Shown: piece by piece, positions 8,497 through 20,558 of the stretch
Position numbering within the stretch: the first letter of the stretch is position 1
Layout of the letters: the number at the start of each line of letters is the position of its first letter
From: Stutzerimonas xanthomarina DSM 18231
Lineage (GTDB): Bacteria > Pseudomonadota > Gammaproteobacteria > Pseudomonadales > Pseudomonadaceae
DNA length: 64,000 nt
NCBI RefSeq assembly: GCF_900129835.1
Contig: NZ_FQXA01000005.1
Location: 310,001 to 374,000 of the forward strand
Direction: 5' to 3'
Position numbers and translations under genes: made by a program
Notes under the pieces: model-generated
Database searches by the model: none
Seen by the model: the letters and a program-made list of their open reading frames with translations, nothing else
What the model was told of the DNA's origin: nothing

Positions 8497-8682
8497 TTGC
8501 CAAGTTAGAGCCTATGAGTGAAGGTGCGGCGATATGGCGCGTTGTGGCTGCAGCCTGCTCAGGCTATTTAATGGTCATCCGGGCTGTGAAGTGCTTCATG
8601 TTTCCGTCATGTATGCAGGTTAGTTTCGCTGGCATGGACTTTGAAGAGCAGCACTAGGCAAACCTGAGAAGAGGACGTTCCT

Positions 8683-8769
8683 ATGGACGACTATCAAGAC
8701 GAAATACTCGAATGGCACGCATCGGAGCAGGACGGGCCGGAGCCTGCTGACGACGCCTTTGAGCTTTGA
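8683..8769 (+). CDS. Very small acidic protein, 28 aa, unknown function
   Basis: An ATG at 8683 preceded by GAGAAGAGGACG opens a 28-codon frame, MDDYQDEILEWHASEQDGPE followed by PADDAFEL, ending in TGA at 8767. Ten or more of the residues are acidic. The strong Shine-Dalgarno and biased composition make it more credible than a chance frame, and short acidic proteins beginning MDDYQ are, as far as I recall, conserved in Pseudomonas. It lies between cioAB and the AraC gene, convergent with the latter and 4 bp from its stop. Confidence 0.5.
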   Translation: MDDYQDEILEWHASEQDGPEPADDAFEL

Positions 8770-8773
8770 TGAA

Positions 8774-9807
8774 TCACTCGGCGCGTCGCTGTGCGCGCCG
8801 ATACTCGCCTGGCGTCTGTCCGCTCCAGCGCTTGAACGCCCGCTGAAAGGCTTCCGCCGAGGAAAAACCGAGTAACCAGGCGATCTCACCGAACGCCGAT
8901 TCGGTGTCGCGGATGTAAGCCATGGCAAGATCTCGGCGAGTGTCATTGAGAATGGCGCGGTAACTGGTGCCTTCTTCATCCAATTTTCTACGCAGCGTCC
9001 AGGGCGGCAGTTGCAACCTACCTGCGACCTGCTGCAGATCAGGTTCTTGACCCTTCAGCATCGGCCCGAGCAGCTGAGCGACGCGCTCGCGGAGGCTGCG
9101 GGTGCGGGTGCGGATTTCCAGTTCCGCCTCGCAGAGTTCGAGAAGCTGACGCCAGGTGCCCGGGCAGTGTTCCGGGTTGCGCAGCGCCAGCGTCGCCTGA
9201 TCCAGCCGCAGCTGATTGTGCTCAGCTGTGAATTCGACGGGTTTTCCAAAAAACGTATCGTAGCGTGCGGCGTAGTTGGGGCGCTGAAATTCGATCTGCA
9301 CCGCAGCCGGGGTGAGCGACTGGCTCGCGACCGCACCGAGTTGCGTAACCCAGCTGGCCAATACTGTGTCAACGACGAACTGGTTATAGCTGTTGTAAGG
9401 GCTAATTGAATAGAACCTGAGCCAGGCACCGGTTGCATCTTCGTGAAATCCCGACGCACCTCGGTAGTTGCTCGCATAAAGCGGCTCGTAGCGAATCAGC
9501 GCCCGTGCGGCTTCGCGCACCGTCGGGGCTTGGGCTGAAGTCACGCCGACGAGGCCAAGGTGGCCGGCCTTGCGCAGCCGCCCCATTTCGAGCCCTAGCC
9601 CTGGGTCACCCACCAGCTGCATGGCCGCATGACCCAGGCGCATGTAGCGTGGAATCGACAGTCGCGCTCGCGGCTCGGACAGCCGCGCATGGTCGAGTCC
9701 GTACGCATCCAGCAGCGGTTGGGGATCGATGTGCTGTTCCTGCAGGGCACTGACCAGGCTGTGCACGAAGCCGACCGAGAGATCACCGAGCCGGACCCTT
9801 TGACGAT

Positions 9808-9811
<4 letters not shown>
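8774..9811 (-). CDS. AraC-family transcriptional regulator
   Basis: This cytoplasmic DNA-binding regulator has 345 aa. The N-terminal two thirds resemble the arabinose-binding-like domain of the OruR/GbdR-type AraC branch (about 10-200). The C-terminus holds two helix-turn-helix units; the second includes the family signature (FGEIAWLLGFSSAEAFQRAF, then GQTPGEYRR). A start 18 bases further out is possible, but the ATG at 9811 overlaps the upstream stop as ATGA, typical of translational coupling. It is therefore co-translated with the nitrilase-like gene, whose function it may serve. The inducer is unknown. Confidence 0.85.
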
Positions 9812-13065
<3,254 letters not shown>

Positions 13066-13072
13066 TCCAGAC

Positions 13073-13113
13073 AAGTCCCGCTTCTCACACAGTCTGTTTG
13101 GCGGGACTTTTTC
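13073..13113 (+). terminator. Terminator after fadH
   Basis: A 9-bp stem, AAGTCCCGC paired with GCGGGACTT, is followed by TTTTT. It sits between fadH and the next start (13130), so that gene must have its own promoter or depend on read-through. Confidence 0.75.
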
Positions 13114-13129
13114 GTATAGGAGCGACGAT

Positions 13130-13570
13130 GTGAGTACATCCCTTGCGTTACAACCGGCTGCCAGCGAAACCTTAAAGCGCTGGCATCAGATGATTGCAGC
13201 CGGTGACCTGGGCCGGCTACCGGATCTGTTGCATCCGCAGGCAGTGTTTCGCTCGCCGATGGCCTTCGTGCCCTACGAGAGCGCGGCAGCGGTCAATCTG
13301 ATCCTGAATACCGTGGTGACGGTGTTCGAAGATTTTGCTTACCACCGCGAGTTGGCGAGCGCCGATGGCATGGACGTCGTGCTGGAGTTCAGCGCTCGCG
13401 TCGGTGATCGTCAGCTCAAGGGCATCGACATGATTCGCTTCGATGAGAGCGGGCTGATTACCGACTTCGAAGTCATGATCCGGCCGATGAGCGGGCTGCA
13501 AGCGCTCGGTGAAGAGATGGGCAGGCGCCTGGCACCTCAGCTCGCGGCATTGAAAGGCCGGCCGGCTTAA
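13130..13570 (+). CDS. SnoaL/NTF2-like fold protein
   Basis: This 146-aa protein has the length and pattern of the NTF2-like superfamily. An N-terminal helix ends in LKRWHQMIAAGDLGRLPDLL, the usual 'residence time in a pocket' motif, then HPQAVFRSPMAF, a beta-rich half, and a D-MIRFDESGLITDFEVMIRP C-terminal strand pair. Such proteins are small-molecule isomerases, hydrolases or binding proteins; no function can be fixed here. The start is GTG at 13130, supported by AGGAGCGAC seven bases upstream; there is no ATG nearby. Confidence 0.7.
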   Translation: MSTSLALQPAASETLKRWHQMIAAGDLGRLPDLLHPQAVFRSPMAFVPYESAAAVNLILNTVVTVFEDFAYHRELASADGMDVVLEFSARVGDRQLKGIDMIRFDESGLITDFEVMIRPMSGLQALGEEMGRRLAPQLAALKGRPA

Positions 13571-13757
13571 TCCGATCCGTTCACAGTTTGTCGGTGGCGC
13601 TTCGGCAGCCTATCCTGGCGGCGAAGGCGCTGCCAACCCAGTCACATTGCCGGTTTCGCTTTTTCCCCTACACTTTGCGCCAACCATGGCTAGCGGGCAT
13701 CACGTACCCGCGGCGCGGATTCTCGCGGGCCGTTTCAAGTTGTTGAGGAAGCCGAGC

Positions 13758-15119
13758 ATGCAGATTAAACCGCAGACGGTCGAGGCCGTACTGTTCTTCA
13801 ATGATGGCGGCATCTGCAAGGAAATGCTCTATCCCGAGTTCGAAGCCATGCTCGATGGGGTGGTGAGCATGATGGAGTTTGCCGATCAGCAGATGCGGGT
13901 CGCGTATGTTCTGGTCAACGCCCGGCTGCAGATTCGCGCGGCGGTGTTCTTCTACCTCGATTTCAATGAGGATGGATCAGCCGACAGTGGCTGGAATATT
14001 CCGTTGCGCAGCCTCGCCGAACGCGCCGGACGGGGGCCGGATCTTGGCGCCGGGCCGATTCGCCTGGCCTGTCGCAGTCAGTGCCCGGTGTCCTGGCACC
14101 AGATGCACTTGTGGGACCCAGACTTAACGCCTGGCAAGAATCACTTCGTGATGTTGCGTGATCGTATCAAGCGCAACCAACTCGGGCTGTTGGTTGAAGA
14201 GGAGACATCACAGGCCGTGCCCGCCGAGCGCCTGCAAATGGTGGCCGAAGATACCTGGTACGCGCCGGACGCGGCCAAGCAGGTCGCCACTCGCCGCGCC
14301 GAGCAGCTTGAAAAGGAGCAACGACTCAAGGCGGCGCAGTTGATCAAGCAGCAGCGTTTGCGTATTGCCAGCCTGGAACAATTGCGAGAGGCCGATATCG
14401 CCAGACTGCGGGACCTGGCCGCTCAACAGCAGGCAACGCTGCAGAACGAAGTAGCCCGATTGCGTGGCGAGTTGCTTGAGCAGGAGCAGCAGACGGTGAA
14501 ACTTCGCGCCCAGCTCGCCGAGCAGGCCGAGGGCTTCCAGAAGACCCGTGAAGAGATGAGCCAGCAGTTGCGTGCGGTTGAGCAGAACAGTCGCGACGAA
14601 GCTGACGCTGCTCGGGCGCGCTTCAGCACTGAGGTGCAGGTGCAAGTCGCCGCAGCGGTGGCCGAATACAAGGAGCAGGTAGCTATTCGGGACGTCGAAC
14701 TGGCGTATCGCAACGAACTGGATGCGCAACTGCAGGAAGACATCGAAGCGCTGCAGAAGCAGGTTGGGGTGTTGGCCGAGCAGACTGGTGACCGGATGCT
14801 CGAACGGTTGTCGCGGCTCGGCGTGATATTCATGGCTTATCACCCAGGCGCCGGACACCTGACCATCGCCCTTCAGGACATGGCGCGCTATCAGGAGAAT
14901 CCGCTGGCGTATGCCGCTGCCAAATGCGCGGTCTCCGAGGAGCAGTACGGCAAGTGGGTTCAGCATTATCAGCAGCCTACCTGTGTGGCCAGTCTGTCGA
15001 CTGGTGAGCGCTGCAACATGCCGTTGGACAAGGTCGATTCACCCGCACGCTTCGTGATCGGCGAGTCCAATTGTTGCGCCAGGCACCGGTCTCAAGATCG
15101 GCTGCGTACCGGTAGCTGA
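13758..15119 (+). CDS. Coiled-coil protein with Cys-rich C-terminus, unknown function
   Basis: This 453-aa cytoplasmic protein has three parts. An N-terminal globular domain (about 1-165) starts VEAVLFFNDGGICKEMLYPE. A long charged coiled coil (about 175-365) is rich in Glu, Gln, Leu and Arg. A C-terminal region (about 370-453) holds CVASLSTGERCNMPLDKVDS, then a CC pair and a final RH, which could bind zinc. Pseudomonas homologues are often labelled 'chromosome partitioning protein', but no Walker motif is present and that label is unsupported. The ATG at 13758 follows GAGGAAG at a good distance; an upstream in-frame ATG at 13647 would add 37 residues without a ribosome site. Confidence 0.75.
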   Translation: MQIKPQTVEAVLFFNDGGICKEMLYPEFEAMLDGVVSMMEFADQQMRVAYVLVNARLQIRAAVFFYLDFNEDGSADSGWNIPLRSLAERAGRGPDLGAGPIRLACRSQCPVSWHQMHLWDPDLTPGKNHFVMLRDRIKRNQLGLLVEEETSQAVPAERLQMVAEDTWYAPDAAKQVATRRAEQLEKEQRLKAAQLIKQQRLRIASLEQLREADIARLRDLAAQQQATLQNEVARLRGELLEQEQQTVKLRAQLAEQAEGFQKTREEMSQQLRAVEQNSRDEADAARARFSTEVQVQVAAAVAEYKEQVAIRDVELAYRNELDAQLQEDIEALQKQVGVLAEQTGDRMLERLSRLGVIFMAYHPGAGHLTIALQDMARYQENPLAYAAAKCAVSEEQYGKWVQHYQQPTCVASLSTGERCNMPLDKVDSPARFVIGESNCCARHRSQDRLRTGS

Positions 15120-15139
15120 CAGGGTTTTCTATCATTTCT

Positions 15140-16078
15140 GTGTCCATCCCCAGCCTGGCCTCGGTGCCGCTGCAACGGCTCGATCTGCCTTGGCTGCGCG
15201 CAGCCGATGTCCAATTAGCCGTGCTGCGGTTGGATCTGGTCGATCCAGAGCTGTCCGGCAACAAGTGGTTCAAGCTCATCCACCACCTCGCTGCGGCGCA
15301 AGACAGCGGCGCGTCAGGGCTGATCAGCCTTGGCGGCCCTCATTCCAATCATCTGCATGCGCTAGCCGCCGCGGCCAAGCGTTACGGCCTGGGGAGCGTT
15401 GGGCTGCTGCGCGGCAATCCGCAGCAAACAGCGACTGTTGAAGATTTGCAGCGCTTCGGCATGCAGCTGCACTGGCTCGGTTACGGGGGTTATCGCGAGC
15501 GGCACCGAGCGGATTTCTTCGATACCTGGCGCGAGCGTTATCCCGGCTACTACAGCGTGCCGGAGGGGGGCGGCGGGCTTGCTGGTGCGCTGGGTTGCGT
15601 CCCGCTGGTCAATCACGTGCAAACTCGCCTGGCCGCTCTCGGCTGGACGGACTACGAGGGCTGGTGGCTTGCCGCAGGCACGGGTACCACCTTAGCCGGG
15701 TTGGTTATCGGCGAGGCGCAGCGGCGCGGAAAAACAGTTCACGGAGCCCTGGCAGGCCCGCCTTCGCACGGTGTAGCAGACGAGGTGAGCCGGTTGTTGC
15801 GGGACGCTGGCATAGCTGATTCCGGGTATCAGCTGATCGATGCCTGCCGCGGTGGCTTCGGTCGATTCGACGAGCCACTGGCTCGGTTCCTGCTGGAGAC
15901 AGAAACGCTATCGGGGGTGCCGCTGGAGCCTGTTTACACGGCCAAGGCGATGATGGCATTGCGCCTTTATGCAGGGCGCGGTTATTTTGCCGCTGGTACG
16001 CGGCTCATCTTCGTGCACACCGGTGGTCTGCAGGGCAGGAGAGCTGCCGAGGCGCAACTGGAAGCGCTGTTGCGCTGA
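15140..16078 (+). CDS. PLP-dependent D-cysteine desulfhydrase / ACC deaminase family protein
   Basis: This 312-aa protein is a fold-type II PLP enzyme. K42 in SGNKWFKL is the expected Schiff-base lysine. LGGPHSNHLHALAAAAKRYG carries the substrate-binding Ser-Asn, and the glycine-rich AAGTGTTLAG would hold the phosphate. Known activities in the family are ACC deamination to 2-oxobutyrate and D-cysteine desulfhydration; sequence alone cannot choose. The start is GTG at 15140, 20 bp after the coiled-coil gene, so co-transcription is likely. The C-terminal VYTAKAMMALRLY segment is typical of the family. Confidence 0.8.
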   Translation: MSIPSLASVPLQRLDLPWLRAADVQLAVLRLDLVDPELSGNKWFKLIHHLAAAQDSGASGLISLGGPHSNHLHALAAAAKRYGLGSVGLLRGNPQQTATVEDLQRFGMQLHWLGYGGYRERHRADFFDTWRERYPGYYSVPEGGGGLAGALGCVPLVNHVQTRLAALGWTDYEGWWLAAGTGTTLAGLVIGEAQRRGKTVHGALAGPPSHGVADEVSRLLRDAGIADSGYQLIDACRGGFGRFDEPLARFLLETETLSGVPLEPVYTAKAMMALRLYAGRGYFAAGTRLIFVHTGGLQGRRAAEAQLEALLR

Positions 16079-16103
16079 CCTCACGCCCCTTCGGAATTCA
16101 TGG

Positions 16104-17207
16104 ATGAACAAGCCGCTACTTTCGGATCTGCTCCCCCGCCTGGTTCCGCTCAACACGCTGCCGTCCCGGTATCTGCAGGAAATTCGCCATCAGTTGGTGC
16201 CACGTGCCCTCGCGCCAGGCGACGAGCTGTTCGATGAGCAGGCACCGTCGGGTCTGAGCTATTTTCTGCTCAGCGGCACCCTGTCGCTACTGACCCCGGA
16301 TGGCGAGCGTCCCCTGGTTGCAGGCTCGCCTGAAAGTCGCCATGTTTTTACGCCCGGCATACAGGTGAGCAAAGTTTGCGCCCTGGAAGAAGCCTGCGTG
16401 CTGGGCATCGACAGCGCGCAGCTAGAGCGCCTTGTGACCTGGCAGCATGCCAACGCCGATCTGTTGTTGGAGCTGGCAACGGCAGGTGAGCTGACCGACT
16501 GGCTCGAAGCGCTGCTGGAAAACCCGCTGTTCGCGAAGGTGCCCCCGGCAAACGTACGCGACATGCTTACCAGGCTCGAAACCATCGACCTTCCGGTCGG
16601 CCACGTGCTGCTGCGTGAAGGTGAGGCCGGCGACTGTTGCTACTTTCTCAAGAGCGGCCGCGCCGAAGTCATGACTGGCCTTGGCAGCGCCAGCCAGGTA
16701 GTAGCGGAGCTGGACGTCGGCGCCTGCTTCGGTGAAGAGGCCTTGCTTACCGACGCACCGCGCAACGCCACCGTTACGCTGATCGAAGATGCATGCGTGC
16801 TGAAACTGGCGCGCGAGAGCTTCGTTTCGTTGTTGAAGGCGCCGGTAGTCGATGAGCTCAGCCTGGAACAGGCGAATGCGCTGATTGAGCAAGGCGCCCA
16901 ATGGCTGGATGTGCGGCTGCTGGAGGAATACTAGCAGGGGCATGCCCGGCTGGCGCTGACAATGCCGCTGCATCTGTTGCGGCTGAAGGCGCGATTGCTG
17001 CAGCAGGATCGGTTGTATCTGTGCTACTGCGACAGCGGCAAACGCAGCGCCAGCGCGGTGTTCCTGCTGACGCAGCTGGGCTTCAGCGCTTATCCGCTGT
17101 GAGGCGGCCTCGACGGGGTGTCAGCAGAAGATTACGTGAAGTTGCTTTGTGAGCAGGGTAACGGTTATCTCGCGCGTTCCGGCGGGCGAACCGAACGCAG
17201 CGGCTGA
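16104..17207 (+). pseudogene. Cyclic-nucleotide-binding / rhodanese protein broken by two in-frame stops
   Basis: The intact first part (276 aa, 16104-16934) has two cNMP-binding beta-roll units: one N-terminal, and one near 180-255 with PVGHVLLREGEAGDCCYFL and ACFGEEALLTDAPRNATV. It then enters a rhodanese domain (GAQWLDVRLLEEY) and meets TAG at 16932. The same frame continues with rhodanese sequence, including the active-site loop YCDSGKRSAS. It meets TGA at 17100 after GFSAYPL, then GGLDGVSAEDYVKLLCEQ, and finally ends at TGA 17205. No frameshift is needed. Both stops differ by one C-to-T change from plausible sense codons (CAG, CGA). The truncated protein may still bind nucleotide, but the rhodanese activity is lost unless stops are read through. 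Confidence 0.75.
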
Positions 17208-17219
17208 GCCGACGAGAGT

Positions 17220-18437
17220 CTAGCTCAGCATGGCGAGCAACCAGCCGGCGATGCCGCCAGCCATTACCACCAGCCAGGGCGGCGACTTCCACACCATCAA
17301 GGCAGCCAGGGCAATGGCCGCCAAGAGAAAATCGCCTGGACCAAAAATCGCGCTGGTCCAGACCGGATCGTATAACGCTGCCAGCAACAGTCCGACGACC
17401 GCAGCATTCACCCCGCCCAGCGCTGCTTGCATGCGCCGATTGGCACGCAGCCGATCCCAGAAAGGCATAGCGCCAAATACCAGTAGAAACGACGGGATGA
17501 ACACGGCAATCAGGCACAGCGCGGCGTTGATCAGGCTGCTGCCGCTGCTGATCGAGGCCCCGAGAAAGGCAGAGAAGGTGAATAGCGGCCCTGGGACCGC
17601 CTGAGCGGCGCCGTAACCGGCCATGAAAGTGTCATTGCTGACCCAGCCGTTGGGCACGACTTCGGCTTGCAGTAACGGCAGCACCACATGGCCTCCCCCG
17701 AACACCAATGCGCCGGCGCGGTAGAAGCTGTCAACCATCGCCACCAGCTGGTTGGTCGAGACAGCAGCCAAGGCGGGTAGCAGCAGCAGTAAGGCAAAGA
17801 ACAGCAGCAACGCCAAGACACCGACTGTTTGCCGCACGCGAGGCTGGAAGGGCGTCAGGCTGGGCTTGGCAGCGGGACGAAACAACAGCAGCCCCGTCAG
17901 ACCGGCGATAGCAATGACGACCAGCTGCGCCCAGGCACTGGTCAACAGCAGAACAGCGCAGGCAGCCAGCAGGGCGATAGCGATACGCGGGCCATTGGTG
18001 CACAGATTGCGCGCCATTCCCCATACCGCCTGGGCGACGACGGCAACCGCGACGATCTTCAGCCCGTGGAGGACTCCGTCCGGCAGACTGCCCCCCCAGC
18101 GACCGATGCCCAGCGCGAACAATGCCAGCGCGATCGCTGACGGCAGGGTGAATCCCGTCCAGGCCGCCAGCGAGCCGCAATAGCCGCCCCTCAGCAACCC
18201 TATGGCAATCCCGACCTGGCTGCTCGCCGGGCCGGGGAGAAACTGACAGAGGGCTACCAGATCCGCATAGCCTTGCTCGTCGAGCCAGCGCCGGCGGTGG
18301 ACGAACTCATCACGGAAATAGCCCAGGTGCGCCACCGGCCCGCCGAATGAGGTGAGGCCCAGGCGCAGGAATAACAGAAAGATTGACCACGGATTCGAGT
18401 GTTCCGGGGCGTTTGAATGGAGCTGGTCCGAGCTCAT
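17220..18437 (-). CDS. chrA: Chromate transporter, ChrA family
   Basis: ChrA exports chromate from the cytoplasm. The 405-aa protein is the long form with two homologous halves. The first carries LRLGLTSFGGPVAHLGYFR and LCQFLPGPASSQVGI. The second has the matching FGGGHVVLPLLQAEVV and GYGAAQAVPGPLFTFSAFLG. About ten to twelve membrane helices are visible. It stands convergent with the broken cNMP/rhodanese gene and 88 bp downstream of DUF1853. No chrB-like regulator is adjacent, so inducibility cannot be judged. Confidence 0.9.
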   Translation of the reverse strand: MSSDQLHSNAPEHSNPWSIFLLFLRLGLTSFGGPVAHLGYFRDEFVHRRRWLDEQGYADLVALCQFLPGPASSQVGIAIGLLRGGYCGSLAAWTGFTLPSAIALALFALGIGRWGGSLPDGVLHGLKIVAVAVVAQAVWGMARNLCTNGPRIAIALLAACAVLLLTSAWAQLVVIAIAGLTGLLLFRPAAKPSLTPFQPRVRQTVGVLALLLFFALLLLLPALAAVSTNQLVAMVDSFYRAGALVFGGGHVVLPLLQAEVVPNGWVSNDTFMAGYGAAQAVPGPLFTFSAFLGASISSGSSLINAALCLIAVFIPSFLLVFGAMPFWDRLRANRRMQAALGGVNAAVVGLLLAALYDPVWTSAIFGPGDFLLAAIALAALMVWKSPPWLVVMAGGIAGWLLAMLS

Positions 18438-18525
18438 CGAGACTGACCCTTACGGCGAAAGGAGGTGGCACTGCGGTCGCCGCAAGTCTGCAGGATGCTG
18501 ATGACATTTTCACGTCAGCTGCGGC

Positions 18526-19458
18526 TCAGTGAGCCGGCCAGGTGTCGGGAACCAGAAACAGGCGCTCCTGCTCGAGCCAGTGTCCATCCGCATGCGCTTC
18601 CAGGCGCACCAGCATTTTCGCTTGGCATTGACCCTCAACTTCGCTGAGCCAACGGTCGAAATCAGCCCTTTGCCAGACGGCGCCGCGCGGAACCTGCGCG
18701 GGCGCCAGCCAGGCATGGCGGGGCAAGGGTTGCCAGATCGCGCTGCGGTCGTTTTCAGCAAAGCCCGCCCAGTCGTGTTGACGCAACCAGCGTCCGCCAA
18801 GGTGCAGAGGATTGGCGCCGGCAGGCGTAGAGCGGGCGCTTGCTAACGGCTGGAATAGGTAGCCGCCCAGCCACAGAGCGCTGTTGATCTGAGCGCTGGT
18901 CAGCTCGCTGAGCAACAGCTGAGCGGCGGGCTCCGCCGGTAGCTTCAGTTGGTGTTCGCAGAGGCGCCGCAGCTTGATGTCAAGCCGGTCGTGGCTGCCG
19001 GGGCCCAGCCAGCGGTGGTGCAGCGTGCTGTCGCCGTCGAGTCCGAGGTAGAACTTGACGGCCAGTTCCAGGTGATGGACGCCGTCCCGATCGCGCAGGA
19101 GCAAATCCAGCTCGCCCAGCGTATGACTGCCTTGGCGGATCGGCAGATTCGCCACCAGCAGGTCGATATCCGGCGCCTGGCACAACGCAAATTGCCAGAG
19201 CCGCTCGTAATACAGGCCCAGTCGCCGAGTACTGCGTTGCGCGAGCCAGGCCTCGAGAACGCTCGGCTGCGTGTCGAGCAGGCGCAGCCAGTCGGCCAGT
19301 TCGCCGGGTTTCTCAGCCCAGCGGCTGGCCGTCAGCGGGTGTCTTTGTGGCGCTGGAGCTTCGCTCAGCAAGGGTGGCGAGAGCAGGACCCATGCGAGAT
19401 CCCGCACGGCGGGGTGCACGAGGCCGGGGAGCAGATCGCCAAGGCAAGGAAGGTTCAT
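18526..19458 (-). CDS. DUF1853 family protein
   Basis: This is a protein of about 310 aa of unknown function. It contains the DUF1853 hallmarks: an N-terminal VRDLAWVLLSPPLL, the central charged segment HTLGELDLLLRDRDGVHHLE and AVKFYLGLDG, and a C-terminal aromatic region WLSEVEGQCQAKMLVRL. The acidic ELD...E...AVKFY pattern is reminiscent of nuclease-like PD-(D/E)xK cores, which is only a suggestion. The start is uncertain: ATG at 19458 fits family length, while in-frame ATGs at 19509 and 19530 would extend it; none has a good ribosome site. It is divergent from nadK, an order I recall in other pseudomonads. Confidence 0.75.
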   Translation of the reverse strand: MNLPCLGDLLPGLVHPAVRDLAWVLLSPPLLSEAPAPQRHPLTASRWAEKPGELADWLRLLDTQPSVLEAWLAQRSTRRLGLYYERLWQFALCQAPDIDLLVANLPIRQGSHTLGELDLLLRDRDGVHHLELAVKFYLGLDGDSTLHHRWLGPGSHDRLDIKLRRLCEHQLKLPAEPAAQLLLSELTSAQINSALWLGGYLFQPLASARSTPAGANPLHLGGRWLRQHDWAGFAENDRSAIWQPLPRHAWLAPAQVPRGAVWQRADFDRWLSEVEGQCQAKMLVRLEAHADGHWLEQERLFLVPDTWPAH

Positions 19459-19670
19459 GCAAGCAGCATAGCCGAGGTTGGTTTGCTGCCACTTCCAGCT
19501 TTCGCCCATAATTCGCCGGCTGCACTGCAACGGGGAATCCGAGCCGACCAGTTTGTTGAACTCGAACGTGCCTGCGCGACACCAAACAAGTGCCTGTTAC
19601 GCTTCGGCCGGTCGGTGTTTTCTCCTGCCTCGCAATTGCCTGTTACCCGTCTCGCCTACAGGGAGTTTCA

Positions 19671-20558
19671 ATGGATCAGTTCCGCAACATCGGCATCATC
19701 GGCCGCCTGGGCAGTTCCCAGGTGCTGGACACCATTCGCCGATTGAAGAGATTCCTCGTGGAGCGTCATCTGCACGTGATCCTCGAAGAAAACATCGCCG
19801 AGGTGCTGCCCGGTCATGGCATGCAGACATCCTCGCGGCAACGTTTGGGCGATTCCTGCGATCTGGTGATCGTGGTGGGTGGTGACGGCAGTTTGCTGGG
19901 TGCGGCGCGGGCGCTGGCCAAACATCGAGTCCCGGTGCTGGGGATCAACCGTGGCAGCCTTGGCTTTCTCACCGATATCCGCCCTGATGAGCTGGAAGAG
20001 AAGGTCGCCGAGGTGCTCAGCGGGCAATACACCCTGGAGAATCGTTTCCTGCTGGAAGCTCAGGTGCGGCGCTTCGAGGAGTCGATCGGTGAAGGCGACG
20101 CGCTCAACGATGTGGTGCTGCACCCCGGCAAGTCGACGCGGATGATCGAGTTCGAGCTGTACATCGATGGCCAGTTCGTCTGCAGTCAGAAGGCCGACGG
20201 GCTGATCATCGCCACCCCCACAGGCTCTACGGCCTATGCGCTATCCGCTGGCGGGCCGATCATGCATCCACGCCTGGATGCAATCGTGGTGGTTCCGATG
20301 TATCCGCATACCTTGTCCAGCCGGCCCATTGTGGTGGACGGCAACAGCGAACTAAAAATCGTCGTCTCGCCGAACATGCAGATCTATCCGCAGGTCTCCT
20401 GTGATGGACAGAACCATTTCACCTGCGCACCAGGCGATACCGTCACGGTGCGCAAGAAGCCGCAGAAGCTTCACCTGATTCACCCGCTTGACCACAACTA
20501 TTACGAGGTCTGCCGCACCAAGCTTGGCTGGGGCAGCCGACTCGGTGGAGGGGAATAG
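19671..20558 (+). CDS. nadK: NAD kinase
   Basis: NadK phosphorylates NAD+ to NADP+. It has 295 aa, a normal length. The GGDG motif with catalytic D72 (VVGGDGSLLGAAR) and GINRGSLGFLTDI are present. The second signature LNDVVLHPGK and the Gly-rich TPTGSTAYALSAGGPI complete the active site. GGGAG lies 5-9 bases before the ATG at 19671; upstream in-frame codons would add a non-conserved extension. The stop overlaps the GTG of the phosphatase gene by one base, and the rhomboid gene follows with no gap, so nadK leads a three-gene operon. Confidence 0.95.
   Translation: MDQFRNIGIIGRLGSSQVLDTIRRLKRFLVERHLHVILEENIAEVLPGHGMQTSSRQRLGDSCDLVIVVGGDGSLLGAARALAKHRVPVLGINRGSLGFLTDIRPDELEEKVAEVLSGQYTLENRFLLEAQVRRFEESIGEGDALNDVVLHPGKSTRMIEFELYIDGQFVCSQKADGLIIATPTGSTAYALSAGGPIMHPRLDAIVVVPMYPHTLSSRPIVVDGNSELKIVVSPNMQIYPQVSCDGQNHFTCAPGDTVTVRKKPQKLHLIHPLDHNYYEVCRTKLGWGSRLGGGE

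Noticed and set aside
17100..17102. TGA in the rhodanese region as a selenocysteine codon
   Set aside because: It does not lie at the active-site Cys, no SECIS-like element was noticed, and a second stop (TAG) interrupts the same gene.
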